A stretch of 41,479 nt of DNA from Pseudobutyrivibrio sp. (GCA_024697025.1 JAILGH010000048.1:1-41479); one strand, 5' to 3'. Counted from the stretch's first letter, positions 25,925 through 34,366 are shown. Notes: a model not told the origin generated them from the sequence alone. Numbers and translations: made by a program.

Positions 25925-26842
25925 TTATTTGTAAATCTCGTTTGAAATGTAGTCTGAAAGACGCTTCATCGCCCTACCAGCAAGGGGAATAGGCATCTGC
26001 TGATATACGTGCCAGCCAGACTTTTCTATATCTATAGTAGCCTTGCCTCCAGCCTTGTTGATTTTCTTTTGAAGGCGAGTACTATCATCTAGCAAGATTT
26101 CGTTTTTCCCAACCATTATATAGGTAGGAGGAAAATTCGTAAACTCCCCATTTAACGGGCTGTAGCATGGGTCTGTCACATCCACATTGCTACCAATGTA
26201 TGCCTCTCTCACCCCCAGCACATAGCTGTAGGTTAAAATAGGGTCCTTTTCCTTGTATTCCTTGTACGAAGGTGCCTCTGCAGCCATGTCTGTCCATGGG
26301 CTAAATAAAATGATTGCCCTGGGTGGCTTTCTGTCTGCTGCAATAAGCCTCTGGGTTAGACACAGCACAAGGTTGCCTCCTGCAGAATCTCCTGCAACAA
26401 GAATATTTGAAGCACCAAAGCCTTTGTTTAAAAGGTAATCCCAAACCCTGAGCCCATCCTCAATCTGTGAAGGATACTTATACTCTGGTGCAAGCCTGTA
26501 CTGAAACGACACAACTGAAAATCCTGTTGCCAGTGCAAGCTTGGCAGCAAGAATGCGGGCGTACTTAAGCCCTCCACAGGTATAGCCTCCGCCGTGGGCA
26601 TATAAAATCACATACTGTGGATTGTGAGCCAAATTAGGCCTAATCCATTCACATGGAATCTTGCCTGCCTTAAACTCTTCTATTGTCACATCCGCCGCTG
26701 GGGCTGCCAGCCTGCCGGCTCTTTCCATGGCCGCTCGCTGTTTTTTTAAATCTTCTTTTGTAAGGGAATGTCCGCCTATAGAATTAAAGGCTTTAATCGC
26801 CTTCATCAAAGGGTCATTCCAATTAATGTTTCGTATAGCCAT
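25925..26842 (-). CDS. HSL-family alpha/beta-hydrolase (esterase/lipase)
   Basis: This is a 305-residue cytoplasmic esterase of the hormone-sensitive-lipase group. The oxyanion motif HGGGYTCGG (83-86 is HGGG) and the nucleophile elbow GDSAGG (Ser153) are intact. The late acid position reads GKNEILLDDS, with Glu where Asp is common, and the catalytic His is in SGWHVYQ. It is the first gene of the esterase-acyltransferase-DUF6320 operon. A TATAAT-like box lies at 26879-26884 on the minus strand, about 40 bases upstream, without a convincing -35. The substrate is unknown; acetyl esters are typical for the family. Confidence 0.88.
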   Translation of the reverse strand: MAIRNINWNDPLMKAIKAFNSIGGHSLTKEDLKKQRAAMERAGRLAAPAADVTIEEFKAGKIPCEWIRPNLAHNPQYVILYAHGGGYTCGGLKYARILAAKLALATGFSVVSFQYRLAPEYKYPSQIEDGLRVWDYLLNKGFGASNILVAGDSAGGNLVLCLTQRLIAADRKPPRAIILFSPWTDMAAEAPSYKEYKEKDPILTYSYVLGVREAYIGSNVDVTDPCYSPLNGEFTNFPPTYIMVGKNEILLDDSTRLQKKINKAGGKATIDIEKSGWHVYQQMPIPLAGRAMKRLSDYISNEIYK

Positions 26843-27082
26843 CTTTTCCCCATTTTTTTAAATAGTAGATTAAACTATATTATAAATATTTTTTTCCATA
26901 AATTCCACGTAAAATACGCTTCTTGCAGCATTTTTAACAATTTTTTCAGATAATACTCAGGCGTCTTTGTTTTTCACATTTTCTTCACACAATAATCACA
27001 GTTTTACACCATTTAAAGTTACTTAAAATGATAAAATTATTTCGTAAGAAAAAAGCGTAGTCTTTTTTAGGGGAGGCGTGCC

Positions 27083-27280
27083 ATGGATGTTTCAGAAATC
27101 TCTATGAGCTTAAGTCAGAACCAATTGATGAATGCAGTTGGAACTACGATGATTGGTAAAACTTTAGATCTTATGGAGGGACAAGCCGAACTTTTCACAA
27201 AAGCGATGGATATGAATTCGCCTTCTTTGGAAAGTCTGGTTTATCCTACTTCTGGAACCATGATTGACATGCGTATTTGA
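27083..27280 (+). CDS. YjfB-like putative motility protein
   Basis: This is a 65-residue protein matching the small YjfB family. The start MDVSEISMSLSQNQLMNAVG and the amphipathic helix with TLDLMEGQAELFTKAM fit, and the C-terminus is short and polar. A GGGGAGG site precedes ATG. It is monocistronic, with a terminator at 27308. The family was tied to motility because of its sigma-D-type control in Bacillus; a clear sigma-D promoter is not seen here. Its neighbours on both sides are c-di-GMP and chemotaxis genes, which fits a motility link. Confidence 0.8.
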   Translation: MDVSEISMSLSQNQLMNAVGTTMIGKTLDLMEGQAELFTKAMDMNSPSLESLVYPTSGTMIDMRI

Positions 27281-27307
27281 GTTATTAAATGTATTTGGGT
27301 TACGGAT

Positions 27308-27340
27308 AAAAGGGTCTACCCGTTGTAGACTCTTTTCTTC
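27308..27340 (+). terminator. Terminator of the YjfB-like gene
   Basis: AAAAGGGTCTAC and GTAGACTCTTTT form a 12-bp stem with one G-T pair and a 5-base loop, followed by CTTC. It starts 28 bases past the stop codon. Confidence 0.75.
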
Positions 27341-27481
27341 TGCCATTTTTTAACCACAATTTGGGCTCTTCTTTTTCCTTAGCCCTCGTTTTTCTCATGT
27401 GGTAAGCAATTCACAGATAAACTTTTTATTTTGATTTTTTCTTCACATTTTTTCCATTGTTCCTTCAGAAATTGATTGTAT

Positions 27482-27576
27482 TATAATTACATCGCAAGAC
27501 AGAAGCGATGAACCATTTTTTTCATAACATTATTCTCCCTTTTTAAAAACGACGCCCCGCCGGCGTCGTTTTTTTT
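27482..27576 (+). ncRNA. Possible small RNA in the gap 27341-27596
   Basis: TATAAT at 27482-27487, with a poor -35, is followed by the hairpin CATCGC-AAGACAGAA-GCGATG, the stretch AACCATTTTTTTC, and then the strong terminator at 27548-27570. A transcript of about 85 bases would result. No coding potential is seen. I found no c-di-GMP riboswitch consensus. Evidence is only promoter-like plus terminator. Confidence 0.25.
27545..27576. terminator. Bidirectional terminator next to the PAS-GGDEF-EAL gene
   Basis: AACGACGCC and GGCGTCGTT form a 9-bp stem around CCGCC, with A-run before and T8 after. On the minus strand it lies 20 bases past the stop of the gene at 27597 and should end it. Confidence 0.88.
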
Positions 27577-27596
27577 ACGTTTAATAAATTGTTGTT

Positions 27597-29330
27597 TTAT
27601 TCCATTGCTTCTAAAACCATTCCATTTTCAATTATATGGTTTATCAAATCTTCCATAGGCATTGGCTTGCCGAAATAATATCCCTGACACTTGTCGCAGC
27701 CAACTGACTTCAAGAACTCATAGTGTTCCTTGGTCTCAACGCCTTCGCAAAGTGGCGTTACTCCCATCTGCTTTGAAGCATTAATAATGTATTCCATGAG
27801 AGTTTTGGTCTTATTGTTTTTGTCCATGCTACGCAAGAATACCAAATCCAGCTTCAATACATCAAAATCATAATCTGAAATTGTATTTAAAGAAGAATAG
27901 CCGCTACCAAAATCGTCTATCCATATCTCATAGCCTGCTTCCCTGATTTGTTCCACGGAATTTCTAATTAAACCTGTGTTATCATTAAAAGCGCTCTCGG
28001 TGATTTCCACCTCAATCATTTTTCGAGGTACATTGTATATCTCTGTAAAATCTTCAAGTAGCTTGAACACATCGCAAATTTCAAAATCAAGACGGGAAAT
28101 ATTGATGGATGCCGGAACTATATCTAGCCCCATCTCCATAATGGTACTGTAGTCCTGACACACCTTTTTTACCATAAACTCATCCACTAGATGGATTAGA
28201 TGAAAATGCTCTAGCGTTTCTATAAAGTCACCCGGTGAAAGCATGCCTACCTTTGGGTCAACCCAGCGAACCAATGCTTCAAATCCGCAGATTTCTCCTG
28301 TTGCAACCCTGATAATTGGCTGGTAGTAAACCTTGATGTAATCTTCCGCAAGAGCGTCATCAATATGATCAACGACATACTGCTGCCTACGAAGCTTATC
28401 GCGCAACATCTCATCGTAGATGCAATAGTTTATGTCATGTCTATTCTTAATGCTATTGCAAGCCAATCTTGCATGGTCACAGGCCAAACCAACCTCCGCT
28501 CTAGCATCATCAAGAAAATATATTCCGGCTTTAATTCTAACCTTTTTATTAACATCATCAGCCAGGAGAATTCTCTTGTAAACCTCCTCGACATTGGCAA
28601 TAATATCTTCTTTAGCACCAGTAGTAAAAACTACAAAATGGTCATCAGAAAATCTTGCCACAGTGGCACCATAAAAGACATCACGAATAATACGCGCCAC
28701 ATCGCACAACAGCTCATCGCCAAGCTTAAATCCATGACGTTCATTGAAAAGTTTAAAATTAGGAATATCAAAATGAACGAATGCCACCTGCTGTCTAAGT
28801 ATTTCTGGCTCTGAAATTAAAGCTTGTACCTTATGATAAAAGAAAGACATGTTAAACAGGCCTGTAAGAGAATCCGTCTCATTATTTGATGCCAGAATCT
28901 CCGCCTCGGCGTAGGAATTTCTAGTTTCATTTAAATATTCATTTTGCTCAATATCTACTATAAATACATAGTAAAAGCTCTTGCCGTTTAACCAGTGCAG
29001 CAAGTGTCCAAAATCCTCTATGTACCTTACCTCGCCCTGTTTTGAGATAATTCTGTAACGTACATAATCGTGGCGCTTTTCTCCATAGATGGTTTGTGCC
29101 TGAATCTGATTTTCTATCTTTTGAAAATCCTCCGGGTGCACCATCCCCTTAAAGCTGCCCCCTACATAATCTAAAAACTCCTCGAAAGAACGGCATCCAA
29201 ACAATTGGATTACATTGGTTTCGGCAAATAAAATCTTCTCGTCGCCGCCAGCCTCATAAATAAAGAATCCCCCTGGTAATCCTGTTGGAATATTGCCAAC
29301 TGAGGTAGAAATGTACTGATAATCCTTCAT
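27597..29330 (-). CDS. PAS-GGDEF(degenerate)-EAL protein, likely c-di-GMP phosphodiesterase
   Basis: This is a 577-residue cytoplasmic protein. Residues 15-130 form a PAS-like sensor (VIQLFGCRSFEEFLDYV, VHPEDF). The GGDEF domain (about 150-300) keeps HFDIPNFKLFNERHGFKLGDE but has SDDHF (228-232) instead of GGDEF, so synthesis is unlikely. The EAL domain (about 325-570) is complete: EALVRW (351-356), Asn410 in PASINIS, EVEITES, DDFGSGYSS (472-480), LKLD, CEGVET and QGYYFGKP. I infer a phosphodiesterase tuned by the PAS domain and possibly by GTP bound to the dead GGDEF. It starts 14 bases after the chemoreceptor gene and forms an operon with it. It is the functional mirror of the protein at 21358. 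Confidence 0.92.
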   Translation of the reverse strand: MKDYQYISTSVGNIPTGLPGGFFIYEAGGDEKILFAETNVIQLFGCRSFEEFLDYVGGSFKGMVHPEDFQKIENQIQAQTIYGEKRHDYVRYRIISKQGEVRYIEDFGHLLHWLNGKSFYYVFIVDIEQNEYLNETRNSYAEAEILASNNETDSLTGLFNMSFFYHKVQALISEPEILRQQVAFVHFDIPNFKLFNERHGFKLGDELLCDVARIIRDVFYGATVARFSDDHFVVFTTGAKEDIIANVEEVYKRILLADDVNKKVRIKAGIYFLDDARAEVGLACDHARLACNSIKNRHDINYCIYDEMLRDKLRRQQYVVDHIDDALAEDYIKVYYQPIIRVATGEICGFEALVRWVDPKVGMLSPGDFIETLEHFHLIHLVDEFMVKKVCQDYSTIMEMGLDIVPASINISRLDFEICDVFKLLEDFTEIYNVPRKMIEVEITESAFNDNTGLIRNSVEQIREAGYEIWIDDFGSGYSSLNTISDYDFDVLKLDLVFLRSMDKNNKTKTLMEYIINASKQMGVTPLCEGVETKEHYEFLKSVGCDKCQGYYFGKPMPMEDLINHIIENGMVLEAME

Positions 29331-29344
29331 AAGAACCCCCGCTC

Positions 29345-31060
29345 CTACTTAATATTGAAATAGCTAATCTTTTCGTACAACTGTCCTGCAAGCTTCTTAA
29401 GTGAATCTGATGCGTTAGTAATAACCTCAAATGTAGAATTCAAATTGTCCATAGAATCCCTTGTCTCTGCTGTGGTAGAAGCATTCTCTTCAGAAATAGC
29501 AGACAGATTATCAATAATATCAACCAAATTAGCCTTTGCCGAATCAAGATTCTGTACTCTAGATGAAATCTCCTTAGCGTTGACAGAAACTGTGTCTACG
29601 CCCGACTTCATTACCTCCATGTTTTGCTTAGTCACGTCCAAATGGCCTGATTGAGCGGTAAGCTCTTCGTTCATCTGCTCAATAATTGCAATGGATTTAT
29701 CTGACTCAATAGTAAGTTCCTCAATGATTCCATTTATCTTTTCTGCAGAGCGAGCTGATTCTGTTGCAAGCTTAGCAATTTCATCAGCAACAACAGCAAA
29801 TCCCTTTCCTGCCTCACCAGCTCTAGCTGCCTCAATTGAAGCATTTAAGGCAAGCAAGTTAGTCTCTGATGCAATATCAGTAATAAGCTTTGAAGATTCG
29901 CTTATGTTTTTAACCGAGGTGTTAGTATTTCTAATCTGCTCGTCAATCTTTTGCATGGATTCCACAACCGCAGAATTTTGATTAACAAGAATATCCAATG
30001 CTTTCATAGAATTTAGGCAAGCTTCTTTCATATCGTCGGTATTGGTATTTAACACACCAACGTTATCTGAAATAGTTTCAATATCTACACCTATCTCACT
30101 TACATTGCTAGCTGAATCCTGTACACTTTCCGCCTGACTGTTGGCCCCTTCAGAAATACCATTAATTGCAGAAGTAACCATCTCGGACGTATCTGATGCC
30201 TGCTCTGCCGTATCAGCCAAGGCATCACCTGAAGATGTAACCTCTCCCGAAAGCTTCACACTAGTTCCAATAATATCTAAAAGCTTGTCCCTAAGATTTA
30301 ACGTACTTTCTGTTATAGTTCCAAGCTCATCATTTCGCTTTAACAAATGCTCTGGAATATGAGCCTGCAAATTTCCTGCTGCGACCTCTTTGATGGACTC
30401 GGCAATATCGTTCATTGCCTTGCTACTCTTTTTAATAGCCCACAAACCAATCAAAAACAGACCTACTATTATCAAAACACTTATCAAGATGAGTGTGATG
30501 GACATCTTGTTAATGGTGGAAGTAATGGCCGAAGCGTCACGGCCCACAAACATCATGCCCACAACCGATCCATCGTCATTTGTAAGTGGTCCGAAATAAA
30601 CATAATACTTGGTGCCCTCAATCTGAAGCCCTGGGCTATAGTAGGAATTCCCCGCCTTTAAAACTTCAGCTGTCACCACATCAGGAGCTTTTTGATTTAA
30701 ATGAAAATCTCCCGAAGCATTCTTTATAGTAGAAATAACCGTAGTATCACCATAATACAGCGTATACTCTAAGCCGGTTTGCTCCTTAAGTTCTAGCATA
30801 GTCTCTAAGTATTCTTCATAAACTGGCTCCCCGCCCTTAGTCAATGTGGAATCATTATATTCCCAATCTCCATCCCACATCATTGTAAATTCGCTATCAG
30901 CTATGGTACCTGCAGTATTTAATTCCTCATGGACCATATCCAGGTAGGTACCTTTTACTCTTAGGATGCCTATAACGGTAAGAACAATACATCCCACGGC
31001 AGCTGCCACACAAGAAAATCCGACAACTTGGCCGATTAATTTACCTTTTCTCTGCTTCAT
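29345..31060 (-). CDS. Methyl-accepting chemotaxis protein with Cache-type sensor
   Basis: This is a transmembrane chemoreceptor of 571 residues. The ATG at 31060 is preferred because GGAGAGG lies 9 bases upstream; an ATG at 31081 adds seven residues with a poorer site. TM1 covers about 9-31, a single-Cache-like extracellular domain runs to about 185 ([20 protein letters not shown]), and TM2 about 190-213. HAMP follows, then the long signalling hairpin whose tip reads [34 protein letters not shown]. Glu/Gln-rich methylation helices flank it. The gene is followed after 14 bases by the EAL gene, a pairing that links taxis and c-di-GMP. The ligand is unknown; small organic acids are common for such sensors. 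Confidence 0.93.
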   Translation of the reverse strand: MKQRKGKLIGQVVGFSCVAAAVGCIVLTVIGILRVKGTYLDMVHEELNTAGTIADSEFTMMWDGDWEYNDSTLTKGGEPVYEEYLETMLELKEQTGLEYTLYYGDTTVISTIKNASGDFHLNQKAPDVVTAEVLKAGNSYYSPGLQIEGTKYYVYFGPLTNDDGSVVGMMFVGRDASAITSTINKMSITLILISVLIIVGLFLIGLWAIKKSSKAMNDIAESIKEVAAGNLQAHIPEHLLKRNDELGTITESTLNLRDKLLDIIGTSVKLSGEVTSSGDALADTAEQASDTSEMVTSAINGISEGANSQAESVQDSASNVSEIGVDIETISDNVGVLNTNTDDMKEACLNSMKALDILVNQNSAVVESMQKIDEQIRNTNTSVKNISESSKLITDIASETNLLALNASIEAARAGEAGKGFAVVADEIAKLATESARSAEKINGIIEELTIESDKSIAIIEQMNEELTAQSGHLDVTKQNMEVMKSGVDTVSVNAKEISSRVQNLDSAKANLVDIIDNLSAISEENASTTAETRDSMDNLNSTFEVITNASDSLKKLAGQLYEKISYFNIK

Positions 31061-31156
31061 GGGCTTTATCCTCTCCATCATTTAGAAAGTATATTTATAC
31101 ACATTAACTGTATGATACCACCTAAATACGAAGAAACCGTGAAATAATAACCATAG

Positions 31157-31188
31157 AAAAAAGCCACCAGAGCCTAAGCCCTGGTGGC
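31157..31188 (-). terminator. Terminator after the rubrerythrin gene
   Basis: GCCACCAG and CTGGTGGC form an 8-bp stem with further pairing of GC bases inside. On the minus strand it is followed by TTTTTT. It lies 17 bases past the stop codon at 31206. Confidence 0.85.
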
Positions 31189-31205
31189 ATACTTACAAAT
31201 ATTAT

Positions 31206-31793
31206 TTATTTAAAATAGCGGTCTAATAATCCCTTAAGGGCCTTTCCATGTCTTGCCTCGTCACGAGCCATTTCATGAACTGTATCGTGGATAGCATCAA
31301 GATTGTTCATCTTTGCACACTTAGCAAGGTCAAACTTACCAGCTGTAGCACCAAACTCGCAATCTACGCGCCATGCAAGATTCTTCTTAGTAGAATCGGT
31401 CATGTTCTTCTCTAAGTCAGAACCTAAAAGCTCTGCAAACTTAGCAGCGTGCTCAGCCTCCTCATAGGCTGCCTTCTCCCAGTAGAGACCAATCTCTGGG
31501 TAGCCCTCACGATGAGCAATACGAGCCATGCAAAGGTACATACCAACCTCAGAGCACTCTCCGTCAAAGTTAGCCTTGAGCTGCTCAAAGATATACTTCT
31601 TATCCTCTTCAGAAATGTCAGGGTTGTTCTTTACAGTCTTTGCATAAACACCAAACTCGTGCTCAGCAGCAAGTGTCAGCTCGCCCTCAACCTTCTTGAA
31701 CTTGTCTCCGCTAACGTGACACACTGGACACTCAGCAGGTGGTGTATCCCCCTCATGAATATAACCGCATACTGGACATACATATTTTGCCAT
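31206..31793 (-). CDS. Reverse rubrerythrin (NADH peroxidase-type)
   Basis: This is a 195-residue iron protein for removal of peroxide in anaerobes. The domain order is reversed compared with classic rubrerythrin. An N-terminal rubredoxin-like domain (Cys6, Cys9, Cys22, Cys25 in CPVCGY and CPVCHV) precedes the ferritin-like diiron domain. The diiron ligands include Glu in FDGECSEVGMY, EEAEHAA and DEARHGKAL, the last two giving ExxH motifs. Similar proteins of Clostridium reduce hydrogen peroxide with NADH through a rubredoxin reductase. It stands alone with its own promoter and terminator. No PerR box is evident; see the unusual promoter at 31836-31867. Confidence 0.93.
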   Translation of the reverse strand: MAKYVCPVCGYIHEGDTPPAECPVCHVSGDKFKKVEGELTLAAEHEFGVYAKTVKNNPDISEEDKKYIFEQLKANFDGECSEVGMYLCMARIAHREGYPEIGLYWEKAAYEEAEHAAKFAELLGSDLEKNMTDSTKKNLAWRVDCEFGATAGKFDLAKCAKMNNLDAIHDTVHEMARDEARHGKALKGLLDRYFK

Positions 31794-31835
31794 AATAAAA
31801 CTCTCCTTTCACATTTAAATTAACCGAGTACATTT

Positions 31836-31867
31836 ATTCTAACACAGAACAAACTTTACTGTGTCAA
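31836..31867 (-). promoter_or_regulatory. Reverse rubrerythrin promoter with 20-bp spacer and central dyad (MerR-like)
   Basis: On the minus strand TTGACA (31862-31867) and TAGAAT (31836-31841) are near-consensus but 20 bases apart, too long for normal sigma-70 use. ACACAG (31842-31847) and CTGTGT (31859-31864) form an inverted repeat filling the spacer. This geometry is the one MerR/SoxR-type activators correct by untwisting DNA. No MerR gene is in the window. Confidence 0.55.
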
Positions 31868-32036
31868 AAACCATAATAATTCTTAATTAATTCACAGTTT
31901 TGCTAACCATAATATATTTTTTTATCTTAATAAAAATTTATGAAGACATTTCTCATTTTGAATCGTTGTATTTAATAGAGGAGTGAATAATTAGATATAT
32001 GTATAGAATATAAAGTTACAACAAAGGAGGTAATGT

Positions 32037-32822
32037 GTGAAAAAAGGACTTGATGCATACAAATTAAAATTAATAGCAGTAGTATTTATGATACTGGATC
32101 ATTTTTATTCGTTTTTGAGTTATCAGACACATGAGAGTTTAAATTGGCCAGAATTGCCATGGTGGACCCCTCTGACTACACGATTTGTTTTTCCATTATT
32201 CATATATTTAATGATAGATGGATTTTATCACACCCGTAGCCGCGTAAAATATCTACTTAGGCTTATTACTGCAGCATTAATTATGTGGGCCGGCACCTCA
32301 ATTATTTACCTGTATTTCGATAAATCTTATTTCTCTAAATACAGCTTTATTTCGTTCTTAGTGGATTATAATATGTTTACGATGCTTGGGCTTATGTTCG
32401 CCTTCATCTGGTGTTTGGATAATATTAAACGTAAAAACCATATAATTTTAAATGTTTTACTGACACTTATAGTTTTAGCTGCAAGTGTTTTCGCAGGAGG
32501 TTTAATTCTCTATCTACCAATTCCATTTATTATATGGCTATTCTACGGAAGAAAAACCAAGCAATGTATTGGTATATTTGTTTACAGCATGATTTATTTA
32601 ATGTTTACAGTTAGCTCTTACTACTCTTTAGCTGCAAGTGAATCTCTTTTTGACTTTTTGTGTATGAACGGCGAATGGGCTCTGTTTACAGTCATACCAT
32701 TTATACTTGCTTATAATGGCGAAAGAGGAAAAAACACCAAGTTTTCCAAGTATTTCTTCTACTTTATTTATCCTGTTCATTTTTGGATTATTTTTATTGC
32801 ACGTTTTATACTGGAAAAATAA
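32037..32822 (+). CDS. TraX-family membrane protein
   Basis: This is a 261-residue polytopic protein of the TraX family, originally known from F-pilin N-acetylation and widespread in Firmicute chromosomes. It starts with GTG, set by GGAGG 6 bases upstream. The family signature is visible as DAYKLKLIAVVFMILDHF and TTRFVFPLFIYLMIDGFYHTRSR, followed by some eight membrane helices and a closing FYFIYPVHFWIIFIARF. No conjugation gene is nearby, so a role in pilus processing is unlikely. It probably acylates an envelope component. It is monocistronic. Confidence 0.85.
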   Translation: MKKGLDAYKLKLIAVVFMILDHFYSFLSYQTHESLNWPELPWWTPLTTRFVFPLFIYLMIDGFYHTRSRVKYLLRLITAALIMWAGTSIIYLYFDKSYFSKYSFISFLVDYNMFTMLGLMFAFIWCLDNIKRKNHIILNVLLTLIVLAASVFAGGLILYLPIPFIIWLFYGRKTKQCIGIFVYSMIYLMFTVSSYYSLAASESLFDFLCMNGEWALFTVIPFILAYNGERGKNTKFSKYFFYFIYPVHFWIIFIARFILEK

Positions 32823-32849
32823 AAAAGAAATTTCCTATAAAGCAAACCA

Positions 32850-32875
32850 AAGGCAGCCTGAATATAGGCTGCCTT
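32850..32875. terminator. Hairpin between convergent traX-like and tetR genes
   Basis: AAGGCAGCCT and AGGCTGCCTT form a perfect 10-bp stem with a 6-base loop. T-runs are weak on both sides (TTAATCG on plus, TTTGGTTT on minus). Its position between two convergent stop codons favours a shared terminator. Confidence 0.6.
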
Positions 32876-32880
32876 AATCG

Positions 32881-33516
32881 TTATTTGTTTATGATTTCTA
32901 ACATCATTCCAAAGACCTGTTCTAAAAATTCATCTTTGGATTCATCAAATTGGCATTCGATGTATTGGGACTTTTTGTTGCCCAACATGATAACACCTGC
33001 CAACATCATCCAGTATATAAAACTGACCTTCTTTGCATCGTCAGCAATATCGAATTTGGATTTGTTTTTACCTGCTTCAAGAAACTCTGCTATCTTGTCG
33101 ATGATGGACTCACCTACTTGGTAGATATCGTCCAGCAACGGAACCATAAGCCTCTCTTCCTGCTTCATCTCAATGCTCTCTAGCATCCTGGAAAACACGA
33201 AGGGAGACTTTTCATATAATTCTGCTAGAATGTGACAGATTTGATAATACTTTTGCACGTCACTGGTACCTGCAGTCTTGTCATCCACGACCTCCTCAAT
33301 ACTAGTGTTAATTTCGTTCATCCCCTTCAATACTAAATAAAGTACTATTTCCTCTTTGTTTTTGAAGTAAACATATATAGTAGATTTACTATAGTCTGCT
33401 TCTTTGGCGATTTGATCCATAGATGTTTTTTCAATACCATTTATAGAAAATAGTTTCTCGGCCGCATTTGCAATATTATCTCTGTGGAATAACTCCATCT
33501 TCTCCGCTTTAGTCAT
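32881..33516 (-). CDS. TetR/AcrR-family repressor
   Basis: This is a 211-residue regulator. The N-terminal helix-turn-helix is typical: IANAAEKLFSINGIEKTSMDQIAKEADYSKSTIYVYFKNKEEI (about 14-56 in total). The remainder is a helical ligand domain. AAGGAGC lies upstream of ATG. It follows the FMN-binding membrane protein by 53 bases on the same strand, so the pair is probably one operon. It is the prime candidate to bind the long dyad at 34265-34299 and regulate itself. The inducer is unknown. Confidence 0.88.
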   Translation of the reverse strand: MTKAEKMELFHRDNIANAAEKLFSINGIEKTSMDQIAKEADYSKSTIYVYFKNKEEIVLYLVLKGMNEINTSIEEVVDDKTAGTSDVQKYYQICHILAELYEKSPFVFSRMLESIEMKQEERLMVPLLDDIYQVGESIIDKIAEFLEAGKNKSKFDIADDAKKVSFIYWMMLAGVIMLGNKKSQYIECQFDESKDEFLEQVFGMMLEIINK

Positions 33517-33569
33517 TGTTTAATGCTCCTTATTCTCCTTAAAAAGTCACTACTTAATACTATAATGGT

Positions 33570-34145
33570 TTATCTAACGCCCTGCAATAAAGCATTTTTA
33601 ACAGCTGTCTTAATTACCTTGCTTGAATTGGTTGCCGAGCTGACAGCATCTACATCTACCTTCTGCTGCTGCACAATTACATCAACAATCTTTTCAGCTG
33701 GTGTGCCACGCTCATTAATATGCTTTACCAATTTGATGTCCTTAATGATGTGATCTTTAATCTTAACTTTGACTTCTGCCTTAATGTAGCCTACATCGCT
33801 TGTGCCAATGTAAGTGCCATCCTCAACAGTGTTTAAGTCTACATCCCAGTCCTGCATAGCTGCAACCTGTTCTTGATACTTCTGGTTGCAAACCATTTCT
33901 GTGATACCGTAAGCCGCTAATAATACCACAGCTATCATTACCACTTTTTTGAAATTCTCTGGTCGCTTACCCTTGATGCTGTAAAAGAACATCAAACCTA
34001 AACCAAGAATTGCAACTCCAAGAGTAATGAAAATAATTGGTGGCCTGTGGCCAATTAGTTGTAGTGTAGTTGCCCCATAGATTAAACCTCCCAGGAACAA
34101 AATCAAACACACTACTGTCTTTACTGAAATTTTGTCTTTCATCAT
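33570..34145 (-). CDS. Membrane protein with FMN-binding (flavinylated) domain
   Basis: This 191-residue protein has three N-terminal membrane helices (about 11-32, 36-57, 67-86) and an extracytoplasmic FMN_bind domain like that of RnfG/NqrC. The covalent attachment motif is DAVSSAT (166-172), where the Thr would carry FMN, added by ApbE. GTYIGTSDVGYIKAEVKV marks the start of the domain. Such stand-alone proteins are thought to pass electrons across the membrane. AAGGAG lies 7 bases before the first of two ATG codons. It heads an operon with a TetR gene and lies behind a dense set of dyads, including an iron-box-like site, suggesting iron or redox control. Confidence 0.85.
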   Translation of the reverse strand: MMKDKISVKTVVCLILFLGGLIYGATTLQLIGHRPPIIFITLGVAILGLGLMFFYSIKGKRPENFKKVVMIAVVLLAAYGITEMVCNQKYQEQVAAMQDWDVDLNTVEDGTYIGTSDVGYIKAEVKVKIKDHIIKDIKLVKHINERGTPAEKIVDVIVQQQKVDVDAVSSATNSSKVIKTAVKNALLQGVR

Positions 34146-34224
34146 TCATCATCTCCTTCGTTTTTGCTGTCTATGATATTTTCGATAATATCTCCATCAT
34201 AGAATCTGTGTTTTTTATCATAAA

Positions 34225-34250
34225 ATGATTATCATTCAACTGATAATGAT
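34225..34250 (-). promoter_or_regulatory. Fur-like iron box
   Basis: ATGATTATCA (34225-34234) and TGATAATGAT (34241-34250) form a 10-bp inverted repeat with one mismatch and a 6-base spacer. TGATAAT and ATTATCA are the half-sites of the Fur family. It lies about 80 bases upstream of the FMN-binding gene, downstream of its likely promoter, where a repressor would block transcription. Confidence 0.55.
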
Positions 34251-34264
34251 CGATACCTTTATCA

Positions 34265-34299
34265 GTATATTAATCGTACCGCTAGTACGATTAATATAC
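34265..34299 (-). promoter_or_regulatory. 15-bp perfect dyad, probable TetR operator
   Basis: GTATATTAATCGTAC and GTACGATTAATATAC are perfect complements around a 5-base spacer (CGCTA). With no T-run it is unlikely to be a terminator. It lies between the promoter at 34318-34346 and the iron-box-like dyad, ahead of the FMN-binding/TetR operon. Confidence 0.65.
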
Positions 34300-34317
34300 C
34301 ACTATTTTAATTCCTGT

Positions 34318-34366
34318 ACAATACGTTTGGCGATAATTTTTGTCAAAATCGTTATATTTTATAACG
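34318..34366 (-). promoter_or_regulatory. Promoter of the FMN-binding/TetR operon with upstream dyad
   Basis: On the minus strand TTGACA (34341-34346), 17 bases, then TATTGT (34318-34323). Just upstream, CGTTATA-TTT-TATAACG (34350-34366) is a further dyad. The leader from here to the ATG is about 165 bases and contains the two other dyads. This region accounts for the gap 34146-34503, together with the terminator at 34406-34436. Confidence 0.7.

Noticed and set aside
27281..27596. c-di-GMP (GEMM) riboswitch near the EAL gene
   Set aside because: The expected conserved core is not found on either strand, although a hairpin and terminator are present.
28365..28814. 149-codon plus-strand open frame
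   Set aside because: It is antisense to the degenerate GGDEF region of the EAL protein and lacks a ribosome site.
32037..32822. Part of a conjugative element because of TraX
   Set aside because: No relaxase, coupling protein, pilin or integrase is present, and TraX-like genes are common in chromosomes of this group.
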